A stretch of DNA of 64,000 bases from JASTVH01 sp042862465 (GTDB taxonomy: Bacteria; Pseudomonadota; Gammaproteobacteria; Pseudomonadales; Oleiphilaceae), in contig JASTVH010000004.1 in assembly GCA_042862465.1 (NCBI GenBank), positions 186,001 to 250,000 on the forward strand, in the 5' to 3' direction. How positions within the stretch are numbered: the stretch's first letter is position 1; every line of letters begins with the position of its first letter. Shown here one piece after another: positions 22,342 through 30,705 of this stretch. The position numbers and the translations under genes are program-made. The notes under the pieces were generated by a model. The model made no database searches. It saw only the letters and a program-made list of their open reading frames with translations, and had not been told where the DNA came from.

Positions 22342-24788
22342 AAACCGCTGCAGAACTGGTGGCCCTGGCCGAGTCCGGCCGTACAGCCGCCCAGGCCATG
22401 CTGCAGGCCACCGATCAGATCGCACCCAACTGGCCGTTGGACCGTTCCATTGCGGTCAATCCCTGGTGGCCCCAGCGTCAACAGACGTTTGAAACTGTCA
22501 GTCTGCAACTCCACGAGCGTTGTGGCGCGCTGCCTTTGATGTCCGCGTCCCATTATCACGAACGCTATCAATCCGGGGCGATCACCGACGCGGATCTGAC
22601 CCGGGCCCTGGAGGAGGCCGGGTCGCCTTTTTCGGAAGTGGAAGCCCATCGCGTGCTGGCCGAGACCGGAGTTGAGACCGGTGGCCTGCTGCCACTGTGG
22701 TCCCGGGCCTGGGACGAGCAGGAAGGGCTGTTGCCCGGCGAGCGCTTGACGGACCGTATCCGCAACCAGGTCAGCCAGGTCTGTGGTCGCTTTTTTGATG
22801 GCCGGCAGTCCGGCTGGCCCCAATCCGGCGAGGCTGGGCTGCTGTCGGAGTGGCTGCAGCAGATGCGCCTGGGGCGGGATCTTAAGCGGATCACCGGCAG
22901 TGATCGCGCGCGGCCGTTACTGGATGAGTTGCCGGAAACGCCCGAGGAGCTATTGGCCCTGGGCTGCCGCTGGCTCGGGATCGATAAGGAACAGGCAGGT
23001 GCGGTAGGGCACGCGCTGCTGCTGGAAATCAACGGTTGGGCCTCCTACTGCGCCTGGCGGGGTTGGGAGGCCGCCCTGAAAGAGCGAGACGACGATACGC
23101 TGAAAGCGTTGTTGGCCGTTCGTCTGGCCTGGGAAGTGCTCATCTGGGGAAGCCGGCCCGCGCAGGCCTGGGTCGCCCTGCTGGAGCCCGAATGGCAACG
23201 GTTGCGCGAGCAGCGGGCCATGCGGGAAAAGCAGATCCGCTATCTGTGGGTCTGGCAGCGGGCCTTGGAATGGGGCTACCAGCGCCGTCTCATTCAGGAT
23301 CTTGCGGCGGCGCCCTACACGCCGTCATCGGACATGCCTGATGTGCAGGCCGCGTTTTGCATCGATGTGCGTTCGGAAGTGATTCGTCGTGCCCTGGAGG
23401 CGCAGTCCTCCGGCATTCGAACCCTGGGGTTTGCCGGTTTTTTCGGCATTCCCATGGGCTATCGGGCACTGGATAGCCAGGAAACGGTACCACAGTTGCC
23501 GGGCCTGCTGGCGCCGGCCTTCCAGGTCCATGAAACCACTGGCGATCTGCGCCAGGACCTTGGGCAACGGGCCGAGCGGCTGCGGCAGGTGACCGCCAAG
23601 GGTGTCCTCAAGCGCCTGAAACAGCATGCCTTGTCCACGTTCCCGATGGTGGAGGGATTGGGAATGCTATCCGGTTGGGCCCTGGTGCGTGACAGCCTGG
23701 GGCTCAAGCCGGCCACAGACCCGGCACCCAAGACCCGAGACGGTGCCCTGTGCCATGCCTATAGTGGCGATCCCCTGCAGCCGGCGGAGAAGGTGGATCT
23801 GGCCGAGTCGATCCTGCGCGGCCTGTCTCTGCCCACGCCCTGGGCGCCGCTGGTGCTGCTGGTGGGCCATGGCAGCTACGGTGACAACAACCCGCACCAG
23901 GCCGGTCTGGCCTGTGGTGCCTGTGGTGGCCAGAACGGCGGCATCAATGCCGCAGTCGCGGCGCGTTTGCTCAATGATCGGGAAGTGCGTGGCGGTCTCC
24001 TGGAGCGGGGCGTGTCGCTGCCGGGCCATGTCTGGTTTCAGGCCGCCGAACACAACACGGTGACCGACAGCATTACGTTGATCATGACCGAAGCGGCTCC
24101 CGAATCCCATCGTCACCGGTTGCAGCAGTTGGAGGAGTGGCTGGAGCGAGCCAGCGCCCGCTGCCGTCGGGAACGGGCGGCAAGGCTGGGGCTTGGAGGC
24201 AGCGACGATCAGGCGCTTCGTGATGCCCTCGAACGTCGTACCCGCAACTGGTCGGAAGTGCGTCCGGAATGGGGCCTGGCCAACAACGCCGCTCTGGTCA
24301 TCGGGCCGCGTTCACGGACCCGGGCGCTGAATCTTGAGGGGCGCGTTTTCCTGCATGAATACCGCGCCGACAGCGACCCGGACGGGCAGGTGCTGGAAGG
24401 CCTGATGACCGCCCCCATGGTGGTTACCAACTGGATTAACCTGCAGTACTACGCCTCGGTTACCGAACCGGGTTTCTATGGGGCCGGCAGCAAACTGCTG
24501 CATTCGGTGGTCGGCGGCAATATCGGAGTGCTTGAAGGCCATACCGGTGATTTACGGATCGGGCTGCCCATTCAGTCGGTGCATGACGGCAAGGATTGGG
24601 TGCACGAACCTCTGCGCCTGTCGGTCTTTATCGACGCCCCACAGGAGCGGATCGATGCCATCCTGCAGCGCCAACCTGACGTGCGGGCCCTGGTCGAGGG
24701 ACAGTGGCTGTTCCTTTTCTGTATTGAACAGGGGCAACCGGTTCAGGTTCACCGTCAGGGAGCCTGGGAAACGGTGGATGTGGCATGA
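22338..24788 (+). CDS. dabA: DabA, DUF2309 zinc-binding subunit of the DAB inorganic carbon pump
   Basis: An 816-residue cytosolic or membrane-peripheral protein of the UPF0753/DUF2309 family. The four zinc-ligand positions described for DabA are present: Cys and Asp in AAFCIDVRSE, His in LVGHGSYGDNNP, and Cys in GLACGACGGQNGG. The family resembles beta-carbonic anhydrases and, with DabB, hydrates CO2 in one direction. The start MKTAAELVALAES at 22338 overlaps the dabB stop; a longer frame inside dabB is a shadow. The next gene, cysD, overlaps its stop by four bases, so the three genes form a tight operon. Confidence 0.92.
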   Translation: MKTAAELVALAESGRTAAQAMLQATDQIAPNWPLDRSIAVNPWWPQRQQTFETVSLQLHERCGALPLMSASHYHERYQSGAITDADLTRALEEAGSPFSEVEAHRVLAETGVETGGLLPLWSRAWDEQEGLLPGERLTDRIRNQVSQVCGRFFDGRQSGWPQSGEAGLLSEWLQQMRLGRDLKRITGSDRARPLLDELPETPEELLALGCRWLGIDKEQAGAVGHALLLEINGWASYCAWRGWEAALKERDDDTLKALLAVRLAWEVLIWGSRPAQAWVALLEPEWQRLREQRAMREKQIRYLWVWQRALEWGYQRRLIQDLAAAPYTPSSDMPDVQAAFCIDVRSEVIRRALEAQSSGIRTLGFAGFFGIPMGYRALDSQETVPQLPGLLAPAFQVHETTGDLRQDLGQRAERLRQVTAKGVLKRLKQHALSTFPMVEGLGMLSGWALVRDSLGLKPATDPAPKTRDGALCHAYSGDPLQPAEKVDLAESILRGLSLPTPWAPLVLLVGHGSYGDNNPHQAGLACGACGGQNGGINAAVAARLLNDREVRGGLLERGVSLPGHVWFQAAEHNTVTDSITLIMTEAAPESHRHRLQQLEEWLERASARCRRERAARLGLGGSDDQALRDALERRTRNWSEVRPEWGLANNAALVIGPRSRTRALNLEGRVFLHEYRADSDPDGQVLEGLMTAPMVVTNWINLQYYASVTEPGFYGAGSKLLHSVVGGNIGVLEGHTGDLRIGLPIQSVHDGKDWVHEPLRLSVFIDAPQERIDAILQRQPDVRALVEGQWLFLFCIEQGQPVQVHRQGAWETVDVA

Positions 24789-25735
24789 ACCCGGAGGACA
24801 ATGATTTGAACCCGAACACGATCCGCAGTCATCTCCAGCAGCTTGAAGCCGAGGCGATTTTCATCATGCGCGAGGTGGCGGCCTGCTTCGAGAATCCGTG
24901 CATGTTCTACTCCATTGGCAAGGATTCCACGGTGATGCTGCACCTGGCCCGCAAGGCCTTCTGGCCAGCCCCGGTGCCCTTCAAGCTGCTGCATATCGAC
25001 ACCACCTGGGAATTCGGCGAAATGGGGCGTTTTCGCGACGCCCTGGTGGAACGGCACGGCCTGGACCTGGCGGTCTGGATCAATCGCGATGCCCTCGATC
25101 AGGGGGTGCACCCGATTGAATCCGGCTCGGTGATCTACAACGACCAGATGAAAACCCAGGCCCTCAAGCAGGCACTGAATCATTACCGTTTCGATGCCGC
25201 CCTGGGCGGGGCGCGCCGTGACGAAGAGCAGTCCCGGGCCAAGGAGCGGATCTTCTCGGTGCGCAACAGCCAGCACCAGTGGGATCCCAAGAACCAGCGC
25301 CCGGAACCCTGGAACATCTTCAACACCCAGCTGGAACGGGGCGAGTCGGTGCGGGTGTTTCCGCTGTCCAACTGGACCGAGCTGGATATCTGGCTCTACA
25401 TCCTCCACGAGCGCATCGACATCGTGCCGCTTTACTTTGCCGCCCCACGCCTGAGCTGGGTGGACGAGGACAGCGGTCTGATCCTGGCACTGGACGACGA
25501 TCGCATGCTGCCCTATCTCTCGGAACGGGAAAAGCAAAGCCTCAATACCCGCTGGATCCGCTTCCGCACCCTGGGCTGCTATCCCCAGACCGGGGCGGTG
25601 GAGAGTCAGGCAGAAACGGTGGAGGCGATCGTGCAGGAAATGCTGCTGAGCCGGACCAGTGAGCGACAGGGGCGGTTGTTGGATCGGGATCAGGCGGGGT
25701 CGATGGAGAAGAAGAAGCGGGAGGGGTATTTTTGA
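24785..25735 (+). CDS. cysD: Sulfate adenylyltransferase subunit 2 (CysD)
   Basis: ATP-sulfurylase small subunit, 316 residues, slightly longer than E. coli CysD. The ATP pyrophosphatase loop reads YSIGKDSTVML, followed by HIDTTWEFGEM, GGARRDEEQSRAKERIFS and the family C-terminus QAGSMEKKKREGYF. CysD forms APS from sulfate and ATP, but normally only with the GTPase CysN. No cysN follows; the next 500 bases hold repeats and a terminator. The ATG overlaps the dabA stop by four bases, placing it in the bicarbonate operon, an unusual context. It may be a second copy or depend on a cysN elsewhere. Confidence 0.92.
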   Translation: MNPEDNDLNPNTIRSHLQQLEAEAIFIMREVAACFENPCMFYSIGKDSTVMLHLARKAFWPAPVPFKLLHIDTTWEFGEMGRFRDALVERHGLDLAVWINRDALDQGVHPIESGSVIYNDQMKTQALKQALNHYRFDAALGGARRDEEQSRAKERIFSVRNSQHQWDPKNQRPEPWNIFNTQLERGESVRVFPLSNWTELDIWLYILHERIDIVPLYFAAPRLSWVDEDSGLILALDDDRMLPYLSEREKQSLNTRWIRFRTLGCYPQTGAVESQAETVEAIVQEMLLSRTSERQGRLLDRDQAGSMEKKKREGYF

Positions 25736-25772
25736 GGCTTATGCCGGCAACGAAAGGCTATTGATGGACAGG

Positions 25773-25852
25773 GTAGGTTGGACTGACGGAGGAAGCCCAA
25801 CGTCTTGATTGCTAGCTGAAACGTTGGGCTTCGCGAGCTCAGCCCAACCTAC
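25773..25852. repeat. 80-bp palindromic intergenic repeat, copy 1
   Basis: Ends GTAGGTTGG and CCAACCTAC are inverted, and inner segments (AAGCCCAACG and CGTTGGGCTT) are inverted too, so the whole unit folds as a long hairpin. The same unit recurs at 26041. It looks like a dispersed REP/MITE-type element. Confidence 0.75.
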
Positions 25853-25908
25853 GGAGCTGTCCGGGGAAAACGAGCCGAGCGGTTTTGTACACCGCAACCA
25901 GCCCCCCA

Positions 25909-25997
25909 CGTCATCCCCGCGAAGGCGGGGATCCAGGGCGTTTGGCATCAAGGTTAGGTGTTGGCCGCCCTGGATACCCGCCTTCGCGGGTATGACG
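25909..25997. repeat. 89-bp palindromic intergenic repeat with CCCCGCGAAGGCGGGG hairpin
   Basis: Left end CGTCATCCCCGCGAAGGCGGGG and right end CCCGCCTTCGCGGGTATGACG are inverted copies, each with its own small hairpin, and GGATCCAGGGCG pairs with CGCCCTGGATA. This is a second, unrelated repeat type, located between the two copies of the GTAGGTTGG element. Confidence 0.7.
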
Positions 25998-26040
25998 GTC
26001 CGGGGGAAACGCCAGTCTGTGACGGGTTATGTCGAGGACC

Positions 26041-26120
26041 GTAGGTTGGGCTGACGCAGGAAGCCCAACAGCCTGCTTCCCGCCTGAAAAGCTGGGCTTC
26101 GCGAGCTCAGCCCAACCTAC
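26041..26120. repeat. 80-bp palindromic intergenic repeat, copy 2
   Basis: GTAGGTTGGGCTGA and TCAGCCCAACCTAC are perfect 14-base inverted ends. Copy 1 lies at 25773. With the element between them, these repeats account for most of the 514-base gap between cysD and pntB, which shows no gene. Confidence 0.75.
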
Positions 26121-26162
26121 GGTCAATCCGCGGCAGATCCTGTTAGAGCAGGCCGAGCCCAT

Positions 26163-26200
26163 AAAAAAACGGAAACCCGGGTATCCGGATTTCCGTTTTT
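26163..26200. terminator. Bidirectional terminator between cysD and pntB
   Basis: A stem ACGGAAA/TTTCCGT with an inner CCGG/CCGG pair and GTAT loop is flanked by A-run on the left and T-run on the right, so it can terminate transcription from both sides. It lies 50 bases past the pntB stop codon on the minus strand and after the repeats downstream of cysD. Confidence 0.85.
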
Positions 26201-26249
26201 GCTATCGCCCGCAATTGCAGAGGCGGGCGACGAGGTCCGGCGAACGGGC

Positions 26250-27647
26250 CTACAGTTCCTTGATCGCCTTGGTCGTCGCCTGCAGCACATCCTTGGCGTC
26301 GCCCTTGACCATCAGGCTGTTGTCGCGGATGAACAGGCCGTTGGGGATGCCGGCGAAGCCCGGAGACAGGCTACGCTTGACCACGATGACCGTGCGTGCC
26401 TTGTGCACGTCCAGGATCGGCATGCCGTAGATCGGCGAGGAGGCGTCCTCGGCCGCGGCCGGGTTGACCACGTCGTTGGCACCCAGCACGATCGCCACGT
26501 CCGCCTGGGGCAGCTCGGGGTTGATCGCATCCATGTCCTTGAGCTGGTCGTAGGGGATTTCCGCCTCCGCCAGCAACACGTTCATGTGCCCGGGCATACG
26601 GCCCGCCACCGGGTGAATGGCGTAGTTGACCTTGGCACCGCGCTTCTCCAGCTCGCTGGAAAGCTCCTTGACGCTGTGCTGGGCCTGGGCCACGGCGAGG
26701 CCGTAACCGGGCACCATCACCACGTTGCGGGCACCGTCCAGCAGCAGGGCCAGATCGTCCGGGGTGGCGTACTTGACCTTGCCGGCGTAGAAGTCTCCTT
26801 CGTCCTGCTTGTTGCTGTCATCCGCCGCGCCGCCAAAGGCACCGCCGAACAGCACGTTGGGCAGGGAGCGGTTCATGGCCTTGCACATCACCGCGGTCAG
26901 AATCAGGCCGGACGCACCCACCAGGGAGCCGGTGATGATCAGGCCCTGGTTCTGCAGCACGAAACCGGTGGATGCCCCGGCCAGGCCGGAGTAGGCGTTG
27001 AGCAGGGCCACCACGACCGGCATGTCGGCGCCGCCGATGGGCTGCACCAGACCGATCCCCAGCAGCAGACACAGCGCCACCATCGCACCCAGGATAACCG
27101 GATTGCCGGCGCCCTGGACGATAAAGGTGACACTGGCCGCCAGGACGGCGATCAGGCAGCTCAGGGTGGTCACCTGCCAGAGGCGGTGGTGTTTGGTTTC
27201 ACCCAGCTTGCCGCGCAGCTTCAGGACCGCCACGCCGGAACCGGTCAGGGTGACCGCGCCGATCAGGATGGACGCCAGGATGGCGATGGACCACCCGATA
27301 CTGTTATTTGCACCAGAGGCCGTGGCATGCAGCCAGGTGCTGACGGCTACGGCCATGGAGGCCGCGCCACCAACACCATTGAGGCTGGCCACCAGCTCCG
27401 GCATCGCGGTCATGGCGGTGGTGCGTGCCAGCCAGACACCGATCGCAGTACCCAGCAGCATGCCGGCAATGATGCCCGCATAGCTGATAATGCCCTGGTT
27501 CATGAGGGCCGCGACCACGGCGATCAGCATGCCGAAGGCGGCGATCTGGTTACCGCGGACCGCCGTGGACGGCTTGGTCATTCCCTTGATGCCGAGGATG
27601 AAGAGCACCGCGGCCGTCAGGTAGGAAAAATTGATCAATGCAAACAT
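26250..27647 (-). CDS. pntB: NAD(P) transhydrogenase subunit beta
   Basis: A 465-residue subunit with about nine N-terminal membrane helices (proton channel, dII) and a C-terminal NADP(H)-binding domain (dIII), in which VMVPGYGLAVAQAQ and HPVAGRMPGHMNVLLAEA are the diagnostic segments. It moves hydride between NADH and NADP+ driven by the proton gradient. It begins two bases after the stop of pntAB, in the order pntAA-pntAB-pntB, so it is one transcription unit. A bidirectional terminator follows. Confidence 0.95.
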   Translation of the reverse strand: MFALINFSYLTAAVLFILGIKGMTKPSTAVRGNQIAAFGMLIAVVAALMNQGIISYAGIIAGMLLGTAIGVWLARTTAMTAMPELVASLNGVGGAASMAVAVSTWLHATASGANNSIGWSIAILASILIGAVTLTGSGVAVLKLRGKLGETKHHRLWQVTTLSCLIAVLAASVTFIVQGAGNPVILGAMVALCLLLGIGLVQPIGGADMPVVVALLNAYSGLAGASTGFVLQNQGLIITGSLVGASGLILTAVMCKAMNRSLPNVLFGGAFGGAADDSNKQDEGDFYAGKVKYATPDDLALLLDGARNVVMVPGYGLAVAQAQHSVKELSSELEKRGAKVNYAIHPVAGRMPGHMNVLLAEAEIPYDQLKDMDAINPELPQADVAIVLGANDVVNPAAAEDASSPIYGMPILDVHKARTVIVVKRSLSPGFAGIPNGLFIRDNSLMVKGDAKDVLQATTKAIKEL

Positions 27648-27649
27648 AT

Positions 27650-27937
27650 TCAGCTTTTCCGTTTAAACATATTGAGCATGCGGTCGGTAACCAGAAAGCC
27701 CGCCACGATGTTGATGGTGGCGAGGGTGACCGCGACAAATCCCAGGATGCTGGCCAGGGTCGGCGACAGGTCGCCACTGCCGGCACTGATGATGGCACCC
27801 ACGACGACAATGCCGGAGATGGCATTGGTGCCGCTCATCAGCGGCGTGTGCAGGGTGGGCGGGACCTTGTTGATCAGTTCCACCCCCACGAACAGCGCGA
27901 GGATGAAAATGGTGAAGCTCAGAACAAACATTTCCAT
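27650..27937 (-). CDS. pntAB: NAD(P) transhydrogenase subunit alpha, membrane part
   Basis: A 95-residue subunit with three membrane helices, corresponding to the C-terminal part of E. coli PntA, here a separate gene as in many alphaproteobacteria and marine gammaproteobacteria. The segments HTPLMSGTNAISGIVVVGA and INIVAGFLVTDRMLNMF are typical. Its start overlaps the end of the catalytic alpha gene and it is followed two bases later by pntB. Confidence 0.93.
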   Translation of the reverse strand: MEMFVLSFTIFILALFVGVELINKVPPTLHTPLMSGTNAISGIVVVGAIISAGSGDLSPTLASILGFVAVTLATINIVAGFLVTDRMLNMFKRKS

Positions 27938-29103
27938 CAGGCGGTTTCCTCTTCGGGTTCTTCGGTCGCGGCCAGGCCCATGGCCTCGCGCAGGCCTTCG
28001 TGCACCACCTGACCCTGATCGGTGACCCGGGTCGCGGCGACGATGTCGTCATCGACCACCGGTGCCAGGCGTCCGTCGCGGGTCATGTTGAGCAGGAAGC
28101 CGGTGATGTTGCGGGTCAGCAACTGGGAGGCGTGCACCGGCACCCGGGAGGGATGGTCCACATGGCCGACGATGGTGATGCCGTCGACGTCCACCTTGTC
28201 GTTCAGCACGGTGCCTTCCACGTTGCCGCCACGTTCGGCCGCCAGATCCACGATCACGGAACCGCGCTTCATGCGGTGAATCATGTCGCGGGTGATCAGG
28301 CGCGGCGACGGTTTGCCCGGGATCGCCGCGGTGGTGATGACCAGATCGGCGCGGGCCACACAGTCGGCCAGCTGCTGGCGCTGCGCGTCATAGAACGCCT
28401 CGCTCTGGGCTCCGGCGTAACCGCCTTCACCCTGTTCGGCCTCTTCCGGCACTTCGACTTCGATGAAGTCGGCACCCAGGCTTTCCACCTGTTCCTTCAC
28501 TTCCGGACGCATGTCGTAGGCTTCCACTACGGCGCCGAGACGGCGCGCGGTGGCGATAGCCATCAGACCGGCCACACCGGCACCCAGCACGAACACCCGC
28601 GCCGGATGGATGGTGCCCGCTGCGGTCATCAGCATCGGGAAATAGCGCGGCAGGGCCATGGCGCCGCTGAGGACCGCCCGATAACCACTGATGCCGCCCA
28701 TGGCGCTCAAGACGTCCATGGTCTGGGCCCGGGTGGTGCGCGGCACAAAATCCAGGGAATAGGTGCGGATGTTGCGCTCGGCCAGCTGACGGACCCGCTC
28801 CTGGTTGAACCAGGCATCGAGGATGCAGATCAGCGTGGATTCGGGCTGCATCATGGCAACCTCGTCCTCGCTGGGGGTGCGGACCTTCAGGATGACTTTG
28901 GCTTGGCGGTATAGGGAGGCGGCGTCGTCTGCGATGATGGCACCGCAGTTGCGGTATTCGTCGTCAGAAAAATGAGCGGCGCTCCCGGCGCCGCTCTCCA
29001 CGATGACCTCGTAGCCGGCTTCAAGCAGTTCCGGTACGCCGGATGGTATGATCGCTACCCGATTCTCCCCGGTCTTCACTTCGCGGGGGATGCCAATCAG
29101 CAT
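27937..29103 (-). CDS. pntAA: NAD(P) transhydrogenase subunit alpha, NAD-binding part
   Basis: Soluble NAD(H)-binding domain (dI) of 388 residues, related to alanine dehydrogenase. It starts MLIGIPREVKTGENRVA and contains the Rossmann glycine motif VLGAGVAGLMAIATARRLGA, plus the mobile-loop region. AAAGGAG stands nine bases before the ATG, so the start is firm even though it lies inside the end of mqo. With pntAB and pntB it forms the three-gene transhydrogenase operon. Confidence 0.95.
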   Translation of the reverse strand: MLIGIPREVKTGENRVAIIPSGVPELLEAGYEVIVESGAGSAAHFSDDEYRNCGAIIADDAASLYRQAKVILKVRTPSEDEVAMMQPESTLICILDAWFNQERVRQLAERNIRTYSLDFVPRTTRAQTMDVLSAMGGISGYRAVLSGAMALPRYFPMLMTAAGTIHPARVFVLGAGVAGLMAIATARRLGAVVEAYDMRPEVKEQVESLGADFIEVEVPEEAEQGEGGYAGAQSEAFYDAQRQQLADCVARADLVITTAAIPGKPSPRLITRDMIHRMKRGSVIVDLAAERGGNVEGTVLNDKVDVDGITIVGHVDHPSRVPVHASQLLTRNITGFLLNMTRDGRLAPVVDDDIVAATRVTDQGQVVHEGLREAMGLAATEEPEEETA

Positions 29104-30601
29104 GCGTAAAACTCCTTTGTGTGGTGGATTCGGATTCGTTCAGTCCCAGGGTGCCCAGCGTGAATTCACGCACGTTGCGCAACAGGGCCGCATCCTCCAC
29201 CAGAGAGCGGCCATAGGACGGGATCAGGGTTTCCAGACGCTCACGGGCCGTGCCTTCGGTCAGTTCCGGCAGGCAGCGTTCGATGACGTCGAGCATGGCG
29301 GAAACGCAGGTCGAGGCGCCCGGTGATGCGCCCAGCAGGGCGGCCAGGGAGCAATCCTCGGTGTTCAGCACCTCGGTGCCGAATTCCAGCTTGCCGCGAC
29401 CTTTCGCGTCAGGCTTGATGATCTGGACCCGTTGACCGGCCTGGCGTAGCTGCCACTGGTCGGCATCCAGTTCCGGAAGGAAGTTGCGCAGCTGATCCAG
29501 GCGCGCCTCGCGGGAGCTGAGCGCCTCCTTGATCAGGTATTGGGTCAGGGCCCACTGCTGCATGGCCACGTCAAGCATGGGCTTGAGGTTGTGCGGTTTG
29601 ACCGAGCCCACCAGGTCGAAGGGGCTGCCACACTTGAGGAACTTGGTGGTGAAGCCGGCAAAGGGGCCGAACAGCAGCGCCGGCTTGCCGTCGATGACCC
29701 GGGTATCGAGGTGCGGTACCGACATGGGCGGGGCGCCCACGGGAGCCTTGCCATAGACCTTGGACTGATGTTTCTGGGCCAGCTCTTCGTTTTCGCAGGC
29801 CAGCCAGATGCCCGAGACCGGGAAACCGCCGTAACCGCGGGCTTCCTTCACACCGGCCTTCTGCAGTAGCGGCAATGCCGCCCCGCCGGCGCCGATGAAC
29901 ACAAAGCCGGCGTCGACGGTGGTGGTGCCCTGTTCGCCCTTGAGCGTCACCCGCCAGCGCTCGCCTTTTTTGCGCAGCGCGGTCACCGTGGTGCCCAGGC
30001 GCAGATCGACATTGTCACGGGCTTCCAGGTGCTCGCCCAGGGATCGGGTCAGGGCACCGAAGTTGACGTCACTGCCATGACCCACCCGGGTCGCGGCCAC
30101 TTTATCCGTGCCCTGTTCCCCGGCCATCAGCGGCAGCCATTCCTGCAGGGTGGCGGGGTCGGTGGAGAACTCCATCGCTTCGAACAGATGGTGCGCGGAC
30201 AGGGCCTGGTGGCGCCGGTTCAGGAAATCGATGTCGTCATCGCCGCGCACCCAGCTCAAATGCGGCACGCGATTGATGAAGGTCTCCGGCGATGGCAGGT
30301 CCCCTTGCTTGACCAGGGAGCTCCAGAATTGCAGCGAGACTTCGAAACGGGCGTTGATGTCCAGGGCCCGATCGATTTCCACCTCGCCGCCAGGCTGCTG
30401 CGGCGTGTAATTGAGTTCGCAGTAGCCGGCATGGCCGGTGCCGGCGTTGTTCCAGGCGTCGGAGCTTTCGCTGGCCAGGCTTGTGGCCTGTTCCACCAGC
30501 ATGATGCGTCGGGACGGATCGAGCTGCGCCACCAGGGTCGCCAGTGTCGTGCTCATAATTCCGCCGCCGATCAGCAGGATATCGGTTTTTGAGGTCGTCA
30601 T
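29021..30601 (-). CDS. mqo: Malate:quinone oxidoreductase
   Basis: FAD-dependent membrane-peripheral enzyme that oxidises malate to oxaloacetate and passes electrons to the quinone pool. The 526-residue protein has the N-terminal dinucleotide motif DILLIGGGIMSTTLA, the substrate region AWNNAGTGHAGYCELNYTP, and LLFGPFAGFTTKFLK. After the family's usual end near TLGLNE it continues for about 38 hydrophilic residues, so its last 83 bases overlap the start of pntAA in another frame. Co-expression with the transhydrogenase genes is likely. Confidence 0.95.
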   Translation of the reverse strand: MTTSKTDILLIGGGIMSTTLATLVAQLDPSRRIMLVEQATSLASESSDAWNNAGTGHAGYCELNYTPQQPGGEVEIDRALDINARFEVSLQFWSSLVKQGDLPSPETFINRVPHLSWVRGDDDIDFLNRRHQALSAHHLFEAMEFSTDPATLQEWLPLMAGEQGTDKVAATRVGHGSDVNFGALTRSLGEHLEARDNVDLRLGTTVTALRKKGERWRVTLKGEQGTTTVDAGFVFIGAGGAALPLLQKAGVKEARGYGGFPVSGIWLACENEELAQKHQSKVYGKAPVGAPPMSVPHLDTRVIDGKPALLFGPFAGFTTKFLKCGSPFDLVGSVKPHNLKPMLDVAMQQWALTQYLIKEALSSREARLDQLRNFLPELDADQWQLRQAGQRVQIIKPDAKGRGKLEFGTEVLNTEDCSLAALLGASPGASTCVSAMLDVIERCLPELTEGTARERLETLIPSYGRSLVEDAALLRNVREFTLGTLGLNESESTTQRSFTHADWHPPRSEDRGESGSDHTIRRTGTA

Positions 30602-30668
30602 ACCGCAGTCTCCCGGTTAAGTCATGACGGGACGGCGCGTATTGTAGGGGGCTAACGATGACGGAATG

Positions 30669-30705
30669 ATCGAATAATTGAGCTTAAGGTATCGAATTAT
30701 TCGAT
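30669..30705. terminator. AT-rich hairpin between a GGDEF-EAL gene and mqo
   Basis: Arms ATCGAATAATT (30669-30679) and AATTATTCGAT (30695-30705) are perfect 11-bp inverted repeats. The right arm covers the stop codon region of the GGDEF-EAL gene. It could be a terminator for that minus-strand gene or a site near the mqo promoter; no T-run follows. Confidence 0.45.

Noticed and set aside
20758..24788. Reading dabB/dabA as part of complex I or an Mrp antiporter
   Set aside because: Only one NuoL-like gene is present and it overlaps a DUF2309 gene with the zinc-ligand motifs, which is specific for the DAB system.
20758..25735. Evidence for CO2-fixing autotrophy
   Set aside because: DabAB alone does not show it; heterotrophs also use DAB pumps, and no RuBisCO, carboxysome or phosphoribulokinase gene is in the window.
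26199..28025. Plus-strand open frame of 608 codons opposite pntB and pntAB
   Set aside because: Both opposite genes are unmistakable, and the frame is His/Gln/Arg-rich without any domain.
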